Origin: an uncultured bacterium | Lineage (GTDB): Bacteria > Bacteroidota > Bacteroidia > Bacteroidales > JACABE01 | Reading direction: 5' to 3' | Assembly (NCBI GenBank): GCA_903911455.1 | Contig: CAIWDQ010000382.1 | Span: 1-23,402, forward strand | DNA length: 23,402 nt | In this document: in pieces, positions 14,114 to 21,541 of the stretch | Layout: each line of letters starts with the position of its first letter | Position numbering within the stretch: position 1 is the first letter of the stretch | Translations under genes and position numbers: made by a program | Notes under the pieces: generated by a model | Told to the model about the DNA's origin: nothing | The model's database searches: none | What the model saw: only the letters and a program-made list of their open reading frames with translations

Positions 14114-15334
14114 ATGAAAAAACTAACTACTCAAGTATTAAAAGAACTGGCTACGAGCTTGGCGGAAACTATTCCGTCAGGCTTTAGGGGCTTGTATGCC
14201 ATGGCAACGGGTTTGTGGATGAAGAAGAGTGACGGTACTTCAGTTAGAATACTTACAACTGATGATTCGTTGGGTGGAGGAATGGTTTATCCGGCTAGTG
14301 GTAAATTTGGGTATACCAGTTCAGGGACAGCTTGGACTACCTGTTCGTTAAACTGGGATGAAACTAATAAACGATTAGGCATAGGAAGAGTTCCTACAGC
14401 TTATCCTTTGGAAATAGAAGGTAATGTAAACGGACAGTTTAGATTCCAGATACAAAATACGAGCACCGGTAATGCTGCTATGTGTTATGGAATAGTAATA
14501 GCAGATGGTAATAGATATGTGACATTCGGACAAATGGGAAGTGGTGTTTCGGGCACACATGCCTGGGGAATGCCTAATGCCAGTTTAGCAACTGTTGAAT
14601 GCGGAGGCGGTACAACAGGTACTGACAACTTAGTAATAGCTGCAAGAAAGTCAACTGCCAATTTATTATTAGTAGCAGGTGATTATATAAGAATGATTGT
14701 TAGCTATAGCGGTAAAATTGGAGTTGGATATGCTTATACCGATACCTTAATAAATAGATTTAATGTTAAAGGAAACATAAAAACAGAGGCTGGTAATGGT
14801 GAAAATGGAGATGCAAATATAGCAGGTGATGTAAATGCTTCAGGGAATTTAAATTCAGATGCAAATGTAAATGCTATAAATGGCTATGTATTTGATAAAG
14901 GTATATATAGTTCGATTTATGCTATTTGTAGTACTTATTATGATACAATAAATGATTATACCTGGACAAAATTAACGGGATTTTTAAACAATGGTGATTA
15001 TAGTAATATGCAAGTTGATCAATCAAATGATAAAATTACTATTAATGAAGCCGGATTGTATCAGATAAATTTTTCAGGTTGTTTTTTACCTACTGCAAAT
15101 AATATTGATTTGGATTATGTAGTTTATTTGAATGGTAGTATGGTGACTTCATTGGTAAATAGTGAGACATTGAATACTAAGCAACTTAGTACAGTTGCAT
15201 TAAGTGGACAACTTAGACTAAATAAAAATGATTTTTTAGAAATTTGGGTTATTTATAATTCAGGCGGTGCTATTAGTAGTTTTAACTTAATGCAAAGAAA
15301 TTTGAACTTAAGTTTACAATATTTGGGAGTTTAA
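14114..15334 (+). CDS. Second tail fibre, C1q-like C-terminal domain
   Basis: A 406-residue fibre-like protein. The N-terminus (KELATSLAETIPSGFRGLYA, TGLWMKKSDGTSVRI, then PASGKFGYTSSGTAW) is a typical attachment and shaft sequence with the W-x-x-x-x-R-L-G-I-G repeat also found in fibres and in intramolecular-chaperone-type proteins. The C-terminal ~140 residues (from about 266: YTWTKLTGFLNNGDYSNM, ITINEAGLYQINFSGCF, DYVVYLNGSMV, LRLNKNDFLEIWVIYNSGG, ending LSLQYLGV) have the strand pattern of a C1q/TNF-like jelly roll, a trimeric ligand-binding tip. The receptor is unknown. It follows gene 12708 after a repeat leader. Confidence 0.75.
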   Translation: MKKLTTQVLKELATSLAETIPSGFRGLYAMATGLWMKKSDGTSVRILTTDDSLGGGMVYPASGKFGYTSSGTAWTTCSLNWDETNKRLGIGRVPTAYPLEIEGNVNGQFRFQIQNTSTGNAAMCYGIVIADGNRYVTFGQMGSGVSGTHAWGMPNASLATVECGGGTTGTDNLVIAARKSTANLLLVAGDYIRMIVSYSGKIGVGYAYTDTLINRFNVKGNIKTEAGNGENGDANIAGDVNASGNLNSDANVNAINGYVFDKGIYSSIYAICSTYYDTINDYTWTKLTGFLNNGDYSNMQVDQSNDKITINEAGLYQINFSGCFLPTANNIDLDYVVYLNGSMVTSLVNSETLNTKQLSTVALSGQLRLNKNDFLEIWVIYNSGGAISSFNLMQRNLNLSLQYLGV

Positions 15335-15350
15335 TTTTAATAGAATAATA

Positions 15351-15605
15351 ATGAGTTTTATAGCTAAAAAAACAGTAAATAAGGGCTATTACGAAATAAA
15401 TAGCATAGAGATAATAAAAGATGTGAACGATAAAGATATTCAAATTCCAAAATTTGAAGTAATTTATTCAAAATTGGAAATTGAATTTGTGATTTCAAAA
15501 AAGATAGCTGATCATGTGAATGAACTTGCAAGATTAAATGAAATCAAGGATGCTATAATAGCTGAAGAAAGTAAAGAAGAAGAGTCTGAATTACCTACTA
15601 TGTAA
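15351..15605 (+). CDS. Small protein of unknown function in fibre block
   Basis: An 84-residue protein with an N-terminal beta-like half (FIAKKTVNKGYYEINSIEII, KFEVIYSKLEIEFVISKK) and a helical acidic C-terminus (AEESKEEESELP). It lies between the fibre and the J-like gene, 11 bp before the latter. A fibre assembly chaperone or fibre-attachment protein is plausible from position alone. The family was not recognised. Confidence 0.5.
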   Translation: MSFIAKKTVNKGYYEINSIEIIKDVNDKDIQIPKFEVIYSKLEIEFVISKKIADHVNELARLNEIKDAIIAEESKEEESELPTM

Positions 15606-15616
15606 TAATTAAATAA

Positions 15617-16432
15617 ATGGCACGATCGATTAATGATATTTACAATAACATAATAGCTGCTAAGAACGCAGATACTACGCTTACATCTCTACAAAGTGTG
15701 AGTGCTACGGCTTTGTTTAAACTGTGGGCTTATTTATTTGCTTTAGCATCATTTACATTAGAGACATTATTTGATCAACATAAATCGGAAGTTGAAACTG
15801 ATTTGGAAAATTTAATACCCGGTACAATTAGATGGTATTTTAACCAGTGCTTATTATGGCAATATGGATATAATTTAAATTGGGTTAATAATAAATTTCA
15901 ATATTCAGTTCTTGATCTTACTAAACAGTTAATTAAATTTGTATCAGTTTCAGAGCAATTTGGACAATTAATAATTAAAGTTTCTAAAGAATCAGGAGGG
16001 ATACCTGTGAAATTATCAACCGGGGAGCTTTCTTCTTTTATAGCTTATATTAATTCCATTAAGTTTGCCGGTACTAATATTTCTGTAATAAGTTATGATC
16101 CCGATTTTATACTGTTTGATGCAAATATAATATATGATCCATTAGTGATGAATAATGATGGTACGCTAATTAGTGACGGCAGTACACCTATAATTACTGC
16201 TCTTAATGTTTATCTGCAAGGAATTACTTATGGAGGTGTCTTTAACAAGACAAAATGTATTGACGCATTACAAAATGTAACTGGTGTAGTAGATATCTGG
16301 TTCAATAATGTACAAGCAAAAGCTCATAATGCTTCTAATTATAATATAATTTCAGGACAAAATTATATTTCAGTTTCCGGATCATATCAATTATACACAC
16401 CATTAATTTTTAATTTTACTCCAAATGTATAG
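15617..16432 (+). CDS. Baseplate wedge protein J-like (gp6-like, putative)
   Basis: A 271-residue protein with a helical N-terminal third (SINDIYNNIIAAKNADTTLT, LWAYLFALASFTLETLFDQHK) followed by beta regions (QFGQLIIKVSKESGGIPVKLS, DPDFILFDANIIYDPLVMNNDG, ALNVYLQGITYGGVFNKTKC, GVVDIWFNN). This pattern agrees with baseplate wedge proteins of the gpJ/gp6 type, where the helical N-terminus packs against wedge partners. It follows the fibre block and overlaps the next gene by 8 bp. Synteny (W, J, I, H) is the main support; the W-J pair is separated here by the fibres. Confidence 0.6.
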   Translation: MARSINDIYNNIIAAKNADTTLTSLQSVSATALFKLWAYLFALASFTLETLFDQHKSEVETDLENLIPGTIRWYFNQCLLWQYGYNLNWVNNKFQYSVLDLTKQLIKFVSVSEQFGQLIIKVSKESGGIPVKLSTGELSSFIAYINSIKFAGTNISVISYDPDFILFDANIIYDPLVMNNDGTLISDGSTPIITALNVYLQGITYGGVFNKTKCIDALQNVTGVVDIWFNNVQAKAHNASNYNIISGQNYISVSGSYQLYTPLIFNFTPNV

Positions 16433-16928
16433 TATTGATTTCAATATTTTGATTACAAATAATTGTCCTAATGTTTTGTTGAAAAATAAATTATTAGCAT
16501 TAATACAGGTATTTATTATTCCTATAAAAGTATTATATACTGATTTATTTAATTACAAAATTCAAATAGATGAACAATTAAGGTACAATTCTCAGATTAT
16601 TTATATGACCAAGCTTTTGAATGATAAATTTAACGGAGGTAATGTAGGGATATATATTGAGGATGTGGCTAATATTAGTTATACTAAGATATTTAATAAA
16701 GCTGAAGGTTATCCGTTAATTACATTATATAAAAAATCAGAAAACAATACAGTCATAACTATTAAGAAGAAGTCAGAATATGACAGCATTATTGATTTTA
16801 ATGTGAGAGTGCCTTTATTCATTTATCTTCAACTAACAGCAAATAATAATAAGCTATTAAAACAAATGCAAGCGTATATTAACATGTATAAATTAGCTGG
16901 GAAACGCTACAATATAATAAGTTTATAA
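16425..16928 (+). CDS. Baseplate protein, gpI-like by position
   Basis: A 167-residue protein that overlaps the J-like gene by 8 bp and precedes the H-like fibre by 1 bp. It is rich in Ile, Asn, Lys and Tyr. The first 60 residues are mainly helical (KNKLLALIQVFIIPIKVLYTD) and the middle is a strand-rich domain (NVGIYIEDVANISYTKIF, TVITIKKKSEYDSIIDF). Position corresponds to P2 gpI, the wedge or fibre connector, but no family could be recognised from sequence. The tight overlap suggests coupled translation and complex partners. Confidence 0.55.
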   Translation: MYSIDFNILITNNCPNVLLKNKLLALIQVFIIPIKVLYTDLFNYKIQIDEQLRYNSQIIYMTKLLNDKFNGGNVGIYIEDVANISYTKIFNKAEGYPLITLYKKSENNTVITIKKKSEYDSIIDFNVRVPLFIYLQLTANNNKLLKQMQAYINMYKLAGKRYNIISL

Positions 16929-16929
16929 T

Positions 16930-17697
16930 ATGGATAGATTTAAAACAGAAATTAATGCAGGTTTAAATCTCTTTAATGATGACTTGGCATTTATTGACGC
17001 ATCAATTAGAGATTCTTTTGTCGGAATAATATCAGCATGGGGAGTTGCTCCAACTGATAGTTTTCGTATTTCAGGTTGTAGTATTGCAGTTAATGGGAAT
17101 ATTTATAGCTGGACTGATGGTTATATTGCATTAAATGGGGAGATATTAAAAGTAGTTGCAGGGAGTGTAACACTTCCAAATTTATTGCAGTATGGTTATG
17201 GCGTTTATTGGAAATTGAGTATTAGTAATGACCCATCAGGATATGTTAGGCAAAGTCAGGATACTTATGAATTAAGAAGGGGTGTGCTTTATTATGGAGA
17301 TATTAATACTAATCCAAATTACATGCCATGGAATGCGTTATATCTTAAAGATAAGGTGCTGAATTCGCTTACAGGTACTGATTTGATAAATAAGATAAAT
17401 TTAGCAGCTGAAGGATGGCAAACGCCATTACTTTTAAACTCATGGGTAAACTATGCAAATGGTGGTGAGCCGTGTGGTTATAATAAAGATATTACTGGGA
17501 CTATATTTTTGAAAGGGTGGGCTTATGCAAATGGGAGTAATACCACTGCTATATTTAATTTGCCTACTGGATACAGACCAGTAAACGATAGACATTTTCT
17601 AGGCAATACTATAAAAATAGATTCTTCAGGTAATGTATTTTTAACAAATGCAAGTACAGCACTTGCTTATCTTGACGGAATAAGTTTTAAGATTTAG
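16930..17697 (+). CDS. H-like tail fibre with GYRP-type tip
   Basis: A 255-residue fibre protein. Its opening (INAGLNLFNDDLAFIDASIR) and IYSWTDGYIALNGEILKVVAG match fibre N-terminal parts that build a coiled attachment. Residues ~165-225 (WQTPLLLNSWVNYANGGEPC, TGTIFLKGWAYANGSNTTAIFNLP) and the LPTGYRPVNDRHF motif are a common beta-structured tip of Bacteroidota and other phage fibres. It ends the virion operon; the hairpin cluster at 17695-17807 starts at its stop codon. Confidence 0.7.
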   Translation: MDRFKTEINAGLNLFNDDLAFIDASIRDSFVGIISAWGVAPTDSFRISGCSIAVNGNIYSWTDGYIALNGEILKVVAGSVTLPNLLQYGYGVYWKLSISNDPSGYVRQSQDTYELRRGVLYYGDINTNPNYMPWNALYLKDKVLNSLTGTDLINKINLAAEGWQTPLLLNSWVNYANGGEPCGYNKDITGTIFLKGWAYANGSNTTAIFNLPTGYRPVNDRHFLGNTIKIDSSGNVFLTNASTALAYLDGISFKI

Positions 17698-17750
17698 GAG
17701 CTTTAAAAAGCCCCTACTTTATGTAGCTGCCTACCACAGCTACTACATAA
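17695..17750 (+). other. Two stem-loops after the last fibre gene
   Basis: First stem: 17695-17703 pairs with 17708-17716 with one mismatch. Second stem: 17719-17729 (ttatgtagctg) pairs with 17737-17750, with a 3-nt bulge in the right arm. Together with the 17-bp hairpin that follows they make three successive structures in 113 bp, with no gene between them. Confidence 0.55.
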
Positions 17751-17751
17751 T

Positions 17752-17809
17752 AAAGGTGACGACACACCAAGCAGAGGCTAAGCCTTTGTAGGTGTGTCGT
17801 CACCTTTTT
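17752..17809 (+). terminator. Strong 17-bp hairpin terminator of the virion operon
   Basis: A perfect inverted repeat of 17 bp (17752-17768, aaaggtgacgacacacc, with 17791-17807), with a 22-nt loop that holds a smaller AGGC/GCCT hairpin, ending in a run of five T on the + strand. It probably ends most late transcription before the methyltransferase, or works in both directions, since the arms are also A/T-flanked on the other side. The remaining 17810-17872 is AT-rich leader without a clear promoter. Confidence 0.75.
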
Positions 17810-17872
17810 AATTTTAATAATACTGTGGTAGACTGCAAAAGTACTAATAATTTAATAATAACGAATAAAAAA

Positions 17873-18673
17873 ATGAAGCAGAAAATGAAAGTGATATTAA
17901 GACCTCCTCTAACGTATTATGGAGGCAAACAACAATTATGTACGACAATTTTAGAGTTAATACCTGAACATGACTTGTATTGTGAGCCATTTTGTGGAGG
18001 AGCTGCTGTGTTCTTTGGGAAAGAACCTAGTAAAATTGAAGTGATAAATGATACCAATAGGGAGATCATTAATTTTTATAAGGTAGTAAAAGAGGACTTC
18101 CCAACTATTGAGAAGATGGTTAGGATAAGTCTTCATAGTCGTTTACAGCATAATGATGCATGGATAGTTTTTCAGAACCCTCACATGTTTTCGGAGGCTA
18201 AAAGAGCATGGGCTGTTTGGATGTTGGCTAATCAATCAGTGAATAGCATAATAACTGCAAGTTGGGGTTATGAGCGTACAGATAATAAAGTTTCAAAGAA
18301 GATTACTAATAAACGTGAGGCTTTTACTGATGATTTAGCTATAAGGCTACAATCAGTACAGATTGAATGTGCTGACGCTAATTATGTGATCTTCTCAAGG
18401 GATTTTGAGAAAGCGTTCTTTTATGTTGATCCTCCATATATAAATAGTTGCCAAGGTCATTATGATGGATATGGTGAAGAGGATTATGAGAAGCTTTTAA
18501 GAACACTCAGTTCTATTAAAGGTAAATTTCTATTGTCAAGCTTTCCTAGTGTTATACTTAATAAATTTATTAAAGAATTTGGATGGCATACAAGACAAAT
18601 AGAGATGCGTTGTAGTGCTAGTAAGCTTCAGAAAAGAAAGATTGAGGTGTTGACAGCAAATTATCCAATCTAA
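17873..18673 (+). CDS. D12-class N6-adenine DNA methyltransferase (Dam-like)
   Basis: A 266-residue methyltransferase that transfers the methyl group of S-adenosylmethionine to adenine N6. Motifs in class alpha/D12 order are YYGGKQQ (15-21), EPFCGGAAVFFGK (38-50, the F-x-G-G-G-type cofactor site with Ala at the last position) and the catalytic DPPY (186-189). The start at 17873 follows an A-rich leader (AATAAAAAA). An upstream in-frame ATG at 17792 would lie inside the terminator hairpin and adds 27 unrelated residues. It lies between the virion operon and the presumed right end. It likely modifies phage DNA against host restriction, an accessory role comparable in position to Mu mom; the target site is unknown. 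Confidence 0.88.
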   Translation: MKQKMKVILRPPLTYYGGKQQLCTTILELIPEHDLYCEPFCGGAAVFFGKEPSKIEVINDTNREIINFYKVVKEDFPTIEKMVRISLHSRLQHNDAWIVFQNPHMFSEAKRAWAVWMLANQSVNSIITASWGYERTDNKVSKKITNKREAFTDDLAIRLQSVQIECADANYVIFSRDFEKAFFYVDPPYINSCQGHYDGYGEEDYEKLLRTLSSIKGKFLLSSFPSVILNKFIKEFGWHTRQIEMRCSASKLQKRKIEVLTANYPI

Positions 18674-18675
18674 TT

Positions 18676-18703
18676 AAAAAGGCAGCTTAACGGCTGCCTT
18701 TTT
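18676..18703 (+). terminator. Rho-independent terminator after methyltransferase
   Basis: A stem aaaaaggcagc / gctgccttttt with a 6-nt loop (ttaacg), starting right after the methyltransferase stop codon. The A-run before and T-run after the stem allow action on both strands. Confidence 0.85.
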
Positions 18704-18734
18704 AAATTGTGTTTAAAAAATATTTAATAAGTGA

Positions 18735-18769
18735 TACTTTTGGATTTTAAAATGAGTACTTTTGGATTT
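18735..18769. repeat. Two 13-bp direct repeats, 22-bp spacing, at presumed prophage right end
   Basis: The sequence tacttttggattt occurs at 18735-18747 and 18757-18769, with starts 22 bp apart. The second copy ends where homology to a secreted host protein stops on the - strand. Similarly spaced transposase-binding repeats mark the right end of Mu-like phages; here the link is inferred from position and spacing. Confidence 0.5.
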
Positions 18770-18968
18770 CGGAATTATACAACTGTCCAGTATTTTGAAC
18801 ACATGGAATATTAATATTATTTAAAAATCCAAAACTTAAAGAGTCTAATTTATATTCAACAGAAGTAGATGTTGTACATCCTACCGAATATAGATTGGAA
18901 TCGCAATACTGTGCCTTTGTTGTTAAGCTTATTATTACTAAAGCTAAAATGATGTATATCTTTTTCAT
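18747..18968 (-). pseudogene. 5' remnant of a secreted host protein, cut by the prophage
   Basis: An open frame of 73 codons coding a signal peptide (KKIYIILALVIISLTTKAQ, cleavage near residue 18-19) and a Cys-containing start (YCDSNLYSVGC, then LDSLSFGFLNNINIPC). That start resembles the N-terminus of long Bacteroidota surface/secreted proteins with GEVED-type domains. The frame ends abruptly (EIQKYSF, TAA) in the 13-bp repeat at 18757-18769, so the last ~7 residues are probably phage DNA. A promoter (19011-19037) precedes it. It may instead be a short real gene, but the break coincides with the presumed phage end. Confidence 0.6.
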
Positions 18969-19010
18969 GATGGTTTTATTTATTAATAAATAGATTAAAA
19001 ATAATTAGTA

Positions 19011-19037
19011 CAAAGTTACTAAATATATAGACTCAAA
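19011..19037 (-). promoter_or_regulatory. Bacteroidota-type promoter for the truncated secreted gene
   Basis: Reading the - strand: TTTG (19037-19034), 15 bp, then TAACTTTG (19018-19011), matching the -33 TTTG / -7 TAnnTTTG consensus. It lies 43 bp before the start at 18968. Spacing is slightly short. Confidence 0.5.
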
Positions 19038-19098
19038 AAAAGTAAAAATGTTACACATATTTTGATAAAAATGTAAATTAATTTATTTTTTATGATTA

Positions 19099-19142
19099 CC
19101 AACGTCAAAAGGTCCCTGAGCATAGTCGAAGGGGGGCGTTGG
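19099..19142. repeat. REP-like interspersed element
   Basis: Flanked by inverted ccaacg / cgttgg (19099-19104 and 19137-19142), the element holds ggtccctgagcatagtcgaa. The reverse complement ttcgactatgctcag resembles the ttcgacaggctcag core of the in-frame repeats at 3501-3596, so the same repeat type is found in both host and phage DNA. The surrounding 19038-19283 holds no gene. Confidence 0.6.
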
Positions 19143-19160
19143 AATATGATTTAGTGTTTG

Positions 19161-19212
19161 TTGGCCTTAAGGCCAAATTCATTAATTATATTTACACGAC
19201 ATAAATGTCGTG
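19161..19212. repeat. Two palindromes downstream of the TlpA-like gene
   Basis: A perfect 16-bp palindrome ttggccttaaggccaa (19161-19176) and a hairpin cacgaca/tgtcgtg with 4-nt loop (19195-19212). They lie ~70-120 bp after the end of the - strand gene at 19284. They could act as transcription end structures or be further interspersed palindromes. Confidence 0.5.
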
Positions 19213-19283
19213 CCTAATTATTAAAAATACAAACACTCTGTTTCATAAATATTAATTACAACCCTATAAATATATAAGAAAAA

Positions 19284-20498
19284 TTACAGATTCTTCTTTA
19301 TAATTTCTTCAAGTTTTTCGTCAACTTCTTTACTATAACCTACCTGTGTGTATATTATTTTTCCTGTTTTATCAATTAAATACATTGTTGGGAAACCCGA
19401 AACATGATAATCATCGATTACATCTTTGTTGTCAAACAATACAGTATAGTTTACTCCACTCTTGTGAAGAAATTTTATAATTTCATTGTCTTTTTTATCG
19501 TAAGGGTCGATACCAATAACTTTTAAACCCTTATCTTTATACTTTTCATTCAATGCTTGCAATGCCGGTAGAGCCAACCTACAAGGATAACATGATTTGT
19601 AGAAGAAATCAATTAAAACAAGCTTGCCTCTCAAATCTTTTAATCTTACTTCTTCATCAGTTGTTGACATTAAACTCCAATCCGGAGCTAGAGAATCTTT
19701 AGCCAAAGCAGCAGGACCTTTACATTTCATATAATTTTTAAGTGTTATGTAATTTGGAATTGTTTTAAACTCAAAACCCGATTCATCTTTCAAATTATTC
19801 AACTCATACTTATTTAATACCAATTTATCGTATTGAGTTACGCTATCATTATTCATAATCCTATCTAAAGTAATAGAATATTGCATTGGTATGAAATCAG
19901 TTTTGTTTATCCAGATATGATATTCATTATTCAATTCTATTGCAAAATCATCAGGCTCATTAGATGGCGGAATATTTAATTGTATATGATAACATAATAC
20001 ATTATTAATTTTTTCATCCGCTTTTAGTTTATACAAAGAACTGTTATCTATGTATTTTAAAAATTTATTAATTGGGAATGCATTTTTAAATATAAATGGC
20101 AAAAATAACCCACTTTGAATTTTTACTATATCATGTTCATCATTCTTCAAAACTGAATTAGAATATATTGTTCCGATACTGTCGTAAAATTGACACATAA
20201 CTAATTCCTCTCCTGTATAACGATTATCATATGAATATTTAAACGGATTTGTATAGCTGTAAATATGGTATAAACAAGGAGAAATTGAATCATTTGCCAA
20301 CTTTTTAAAACTACAATTTGAGTTAGAAGAATATGTAATCGTATCGTCAAAAAATCGCGAATATGAAGTTAATTCGTAGTACCCATTTTTAATGGATTGG
20401 CATTTTGAATATGATTTTTGCAAGATATTTTTTGCATCCTGTGCAAATGAAGCTAAAGTTATTACTGTTAGTAATAAAAGAATGATTTGTTTTTTCAT
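19284..20498 (-). CDS. Exported TlpA-like thioredoxin with N-terminal LolA-like domain
   Basis: A 404-residue periplasmic protein. It has a signal peptide (KKQIILLLLTVITLASFAQ, cleavage near 18-20), then ~240 residues of strand-rich sequence of the DUF2092/LolA-like kind (YYELTSYSRFFDDTITYSS, CYHIQLNIP, EYHIWINKTDFIPMQYS). A C-terminal TlpA/ResA-type thioredoxin domain lies at about 278-404: active-site CYPC (Cys303, Cys306) in LIDFFYKSCYPCR, VIGIDPYD, and the cis-Pro loop GFPT (Pro370). Such fusions in Bacteroidota act in envelope thiol-disulfide exchange; the substrate is unknown. It is 22 bp downstream of gene 20521-21213, probably cotranscribed from the promoter at ~21370. Confidence 0.82.
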   Translation of the reverse strand: MKKQIILLLLTVITLASFAQDAKNILQKSYSKCQSIKNGYYELTSYSRFFDDTITYSSNSNCSFKKLANDSISPCLYHIYSYTNPFKYSYDNRYTGEELVMCQFYDSIGTIYSNSVLKNDEHDIVKIQSGLFLPFIFKNAFPINKFLKYIDNSSLYKLKADEKINNVLCYHIQLNIPPSNEPDDFAIELNNEYHIWINKTDFIPMQYSITLDRIMNNDSVTQYDKLVLNKYELNNLKDESGFEFKTIPNYITLKNYMKCKGPAALAKDSLAPDWSLMSTTDEEVRLKDLRGKLVLIDFFYKSCYPCRLALPALQALNEKYKDKGLKVIGIDPYDKKDNEIIKFLHKSGVNYTVLFDNKDVIDDYHVSGFPTMYLIDKTGKIIYTQVGYSKEVDEKLEEIIKKNL

Positions 20499-20520
20499 TT
20501 TGATATTGTTTTTAATTTAA

Positions 20521-21213
20521 TTACTTTTTATTCCATTTGGCTTCAAGAAAAGCTTTTATCCAGTTTTCAGATGTTTCTTTCAACCAAATAATATCATCCT
20601 TATTATTATAAATAGCAAATACCATAAATATAATAAGCTTTTTTTTAATTTTAATATAATTTGTCACACATAGTTTAATATAGGATGATTTTTCATCACC
20701 TTTCAACTCATAACTTAAAACACCAAAAGTACTATCTTTAGCATATACCGTACATAAATTTCTCACTACATTAAATTTATTTAATTTGATTTTACTTTTT
20801 TTAATACCGGTAAATAGTTTTGTCGAATCAATTACTTTATCAATAGAGTATATAAGTATATCGGTTTTACTATCCATAAACTTGTTGAAATCTGTAAAAT
20901 TCCACTTAGGTTTTAAATCATTATCTTTATACCCAACAGCCATAAATCTTTCAAGATTCATATTATCAAAATCTTTTTGTAAGTATTTTTTATAATCAAA
21001 ACTATCAAGGATCGAGTTCTGAATTACACATCCAACAGGCACAAATTCTCTGTAAAACTTTATATAACTACCCCAATCCCATACATACTCTTTTACAGGA
21101 ATAGGTACATAAAACCATGTATCTTTAACATGTAAATCACCTGGATATAGTTGTGCACGAGTTGTAATAGTACAAAATAAAAAGACAGTTAATAAAAGGG
21201 TAATTTTTTTCAT
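20521..21213 (-). CDS. Exported protein of unknown function
   Basis: A 230-residue protein with a signal peptide (KKITLLLTVFLFCTITTRAQ, cleavage after about residue 18-20) and a mature domain rich in Lys, Asp, Tyr and Phe (TWFYVPIPVKEYVWDWGSYI, KSSYIKLCVTNYIKIKKKLI). No motif or family was recognised. It starts ~22 codons downstream of a relic of a TlpA-like N-terminus and precedes the TlpA-like gene. Operon position suggests an envelope function linked to it. Confidence 0.6.
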   Translation of the reverse strand: MKKITLLLTVFLFCTITTRAQLYPGDLHVKDTWFYVPIPVKEYVWDWGSYIKFYREFVPVGCVIQNSILDSFDYKKYLQKDFDNMNLERFMAVGYKDNDLKPKWNFTDFNKFMDSKTDILIYSIDKVIDSTKLFTGIKKSKIKLNKFNVVRNLCTVYAKDSTFGVLSYELKGDEKSSYIKLCVTNYIKIKKKLIIFMVFAIYNNKDDIIWLKETSENWIKAFLEAKWNKK

Positions 21214-21234
21214 GATGTTTATTTAATACTGGTA

Positions 21235-21330
21235 TTAATATAAATATTTTTGCATGATTTCTTTTGCATCCTGTGCAAATGAGGTTAAACTTATTGCTAT
21301 AAGTAAGAAAAGTATGATTTGTTTTTTCAT
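21235..21330 (-). pseudogene. N-terminal relic of a TlpA-like paralogue
   Basis: A 31-codon frame: MKKQIILFLLIAISLTSF, then AQDAKEIMQKYLY and TAA. It is nearly identical to the first 28 residues of the TlpA-like protein at 19284-20498 (MKKQIILLLL..., SFAQDAKNILQK). Homology stops within ~85 bp. It retains its own promoter and start. It is either a gene remnant left after replacement by the 20521 gene, or a small leader gene for the operon. Confidence 0.6.
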
Positions 21331-21356
21331 ATTAAGATTGTTTTATAATTATTTTA

Positions 21357-21384
21357 CAAACATAGTTATTTTTATTTAATCAAA
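21357..21384 (-). promoter_or_regulatory. Bacteroidota-type promoter of the TlpA-like operon
   Basis: Reading the - strand: TTTG (21384-21381), 16 bp, then TATGTTTG (21364-21357). It lies 27 bp upstream of the relic start codon at 21330 and could drive the relic and the two genes that follow. Confidence 0.65.
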
Positions 21385-21541
21385 CGAAATTTTAACATAA
21401 TAATTCTTCATTACCACAAAATAGAATAAAAACACCTTTATTTATATCTATTTGAATTTTGTTATAATTGGTATAACAGTCATCATAACAGCACTATATA
21501 CATCATGCCAAATAATGCCTTTAATGAGTATCAGGAGTATA

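Noticed and set aside
12708..15334. Diversity-generating retroelement acting on the fibres
   Set aside because: No reverse transcriptase gene and no pair of variable/template repeats was seen within the window.
17792..17872. Upstream start for the methyltransferase
   Set aside because: The ATG would lie in the right arm of the terminator hairpin, and the 27 extra residues precede the usual family N-terminus.
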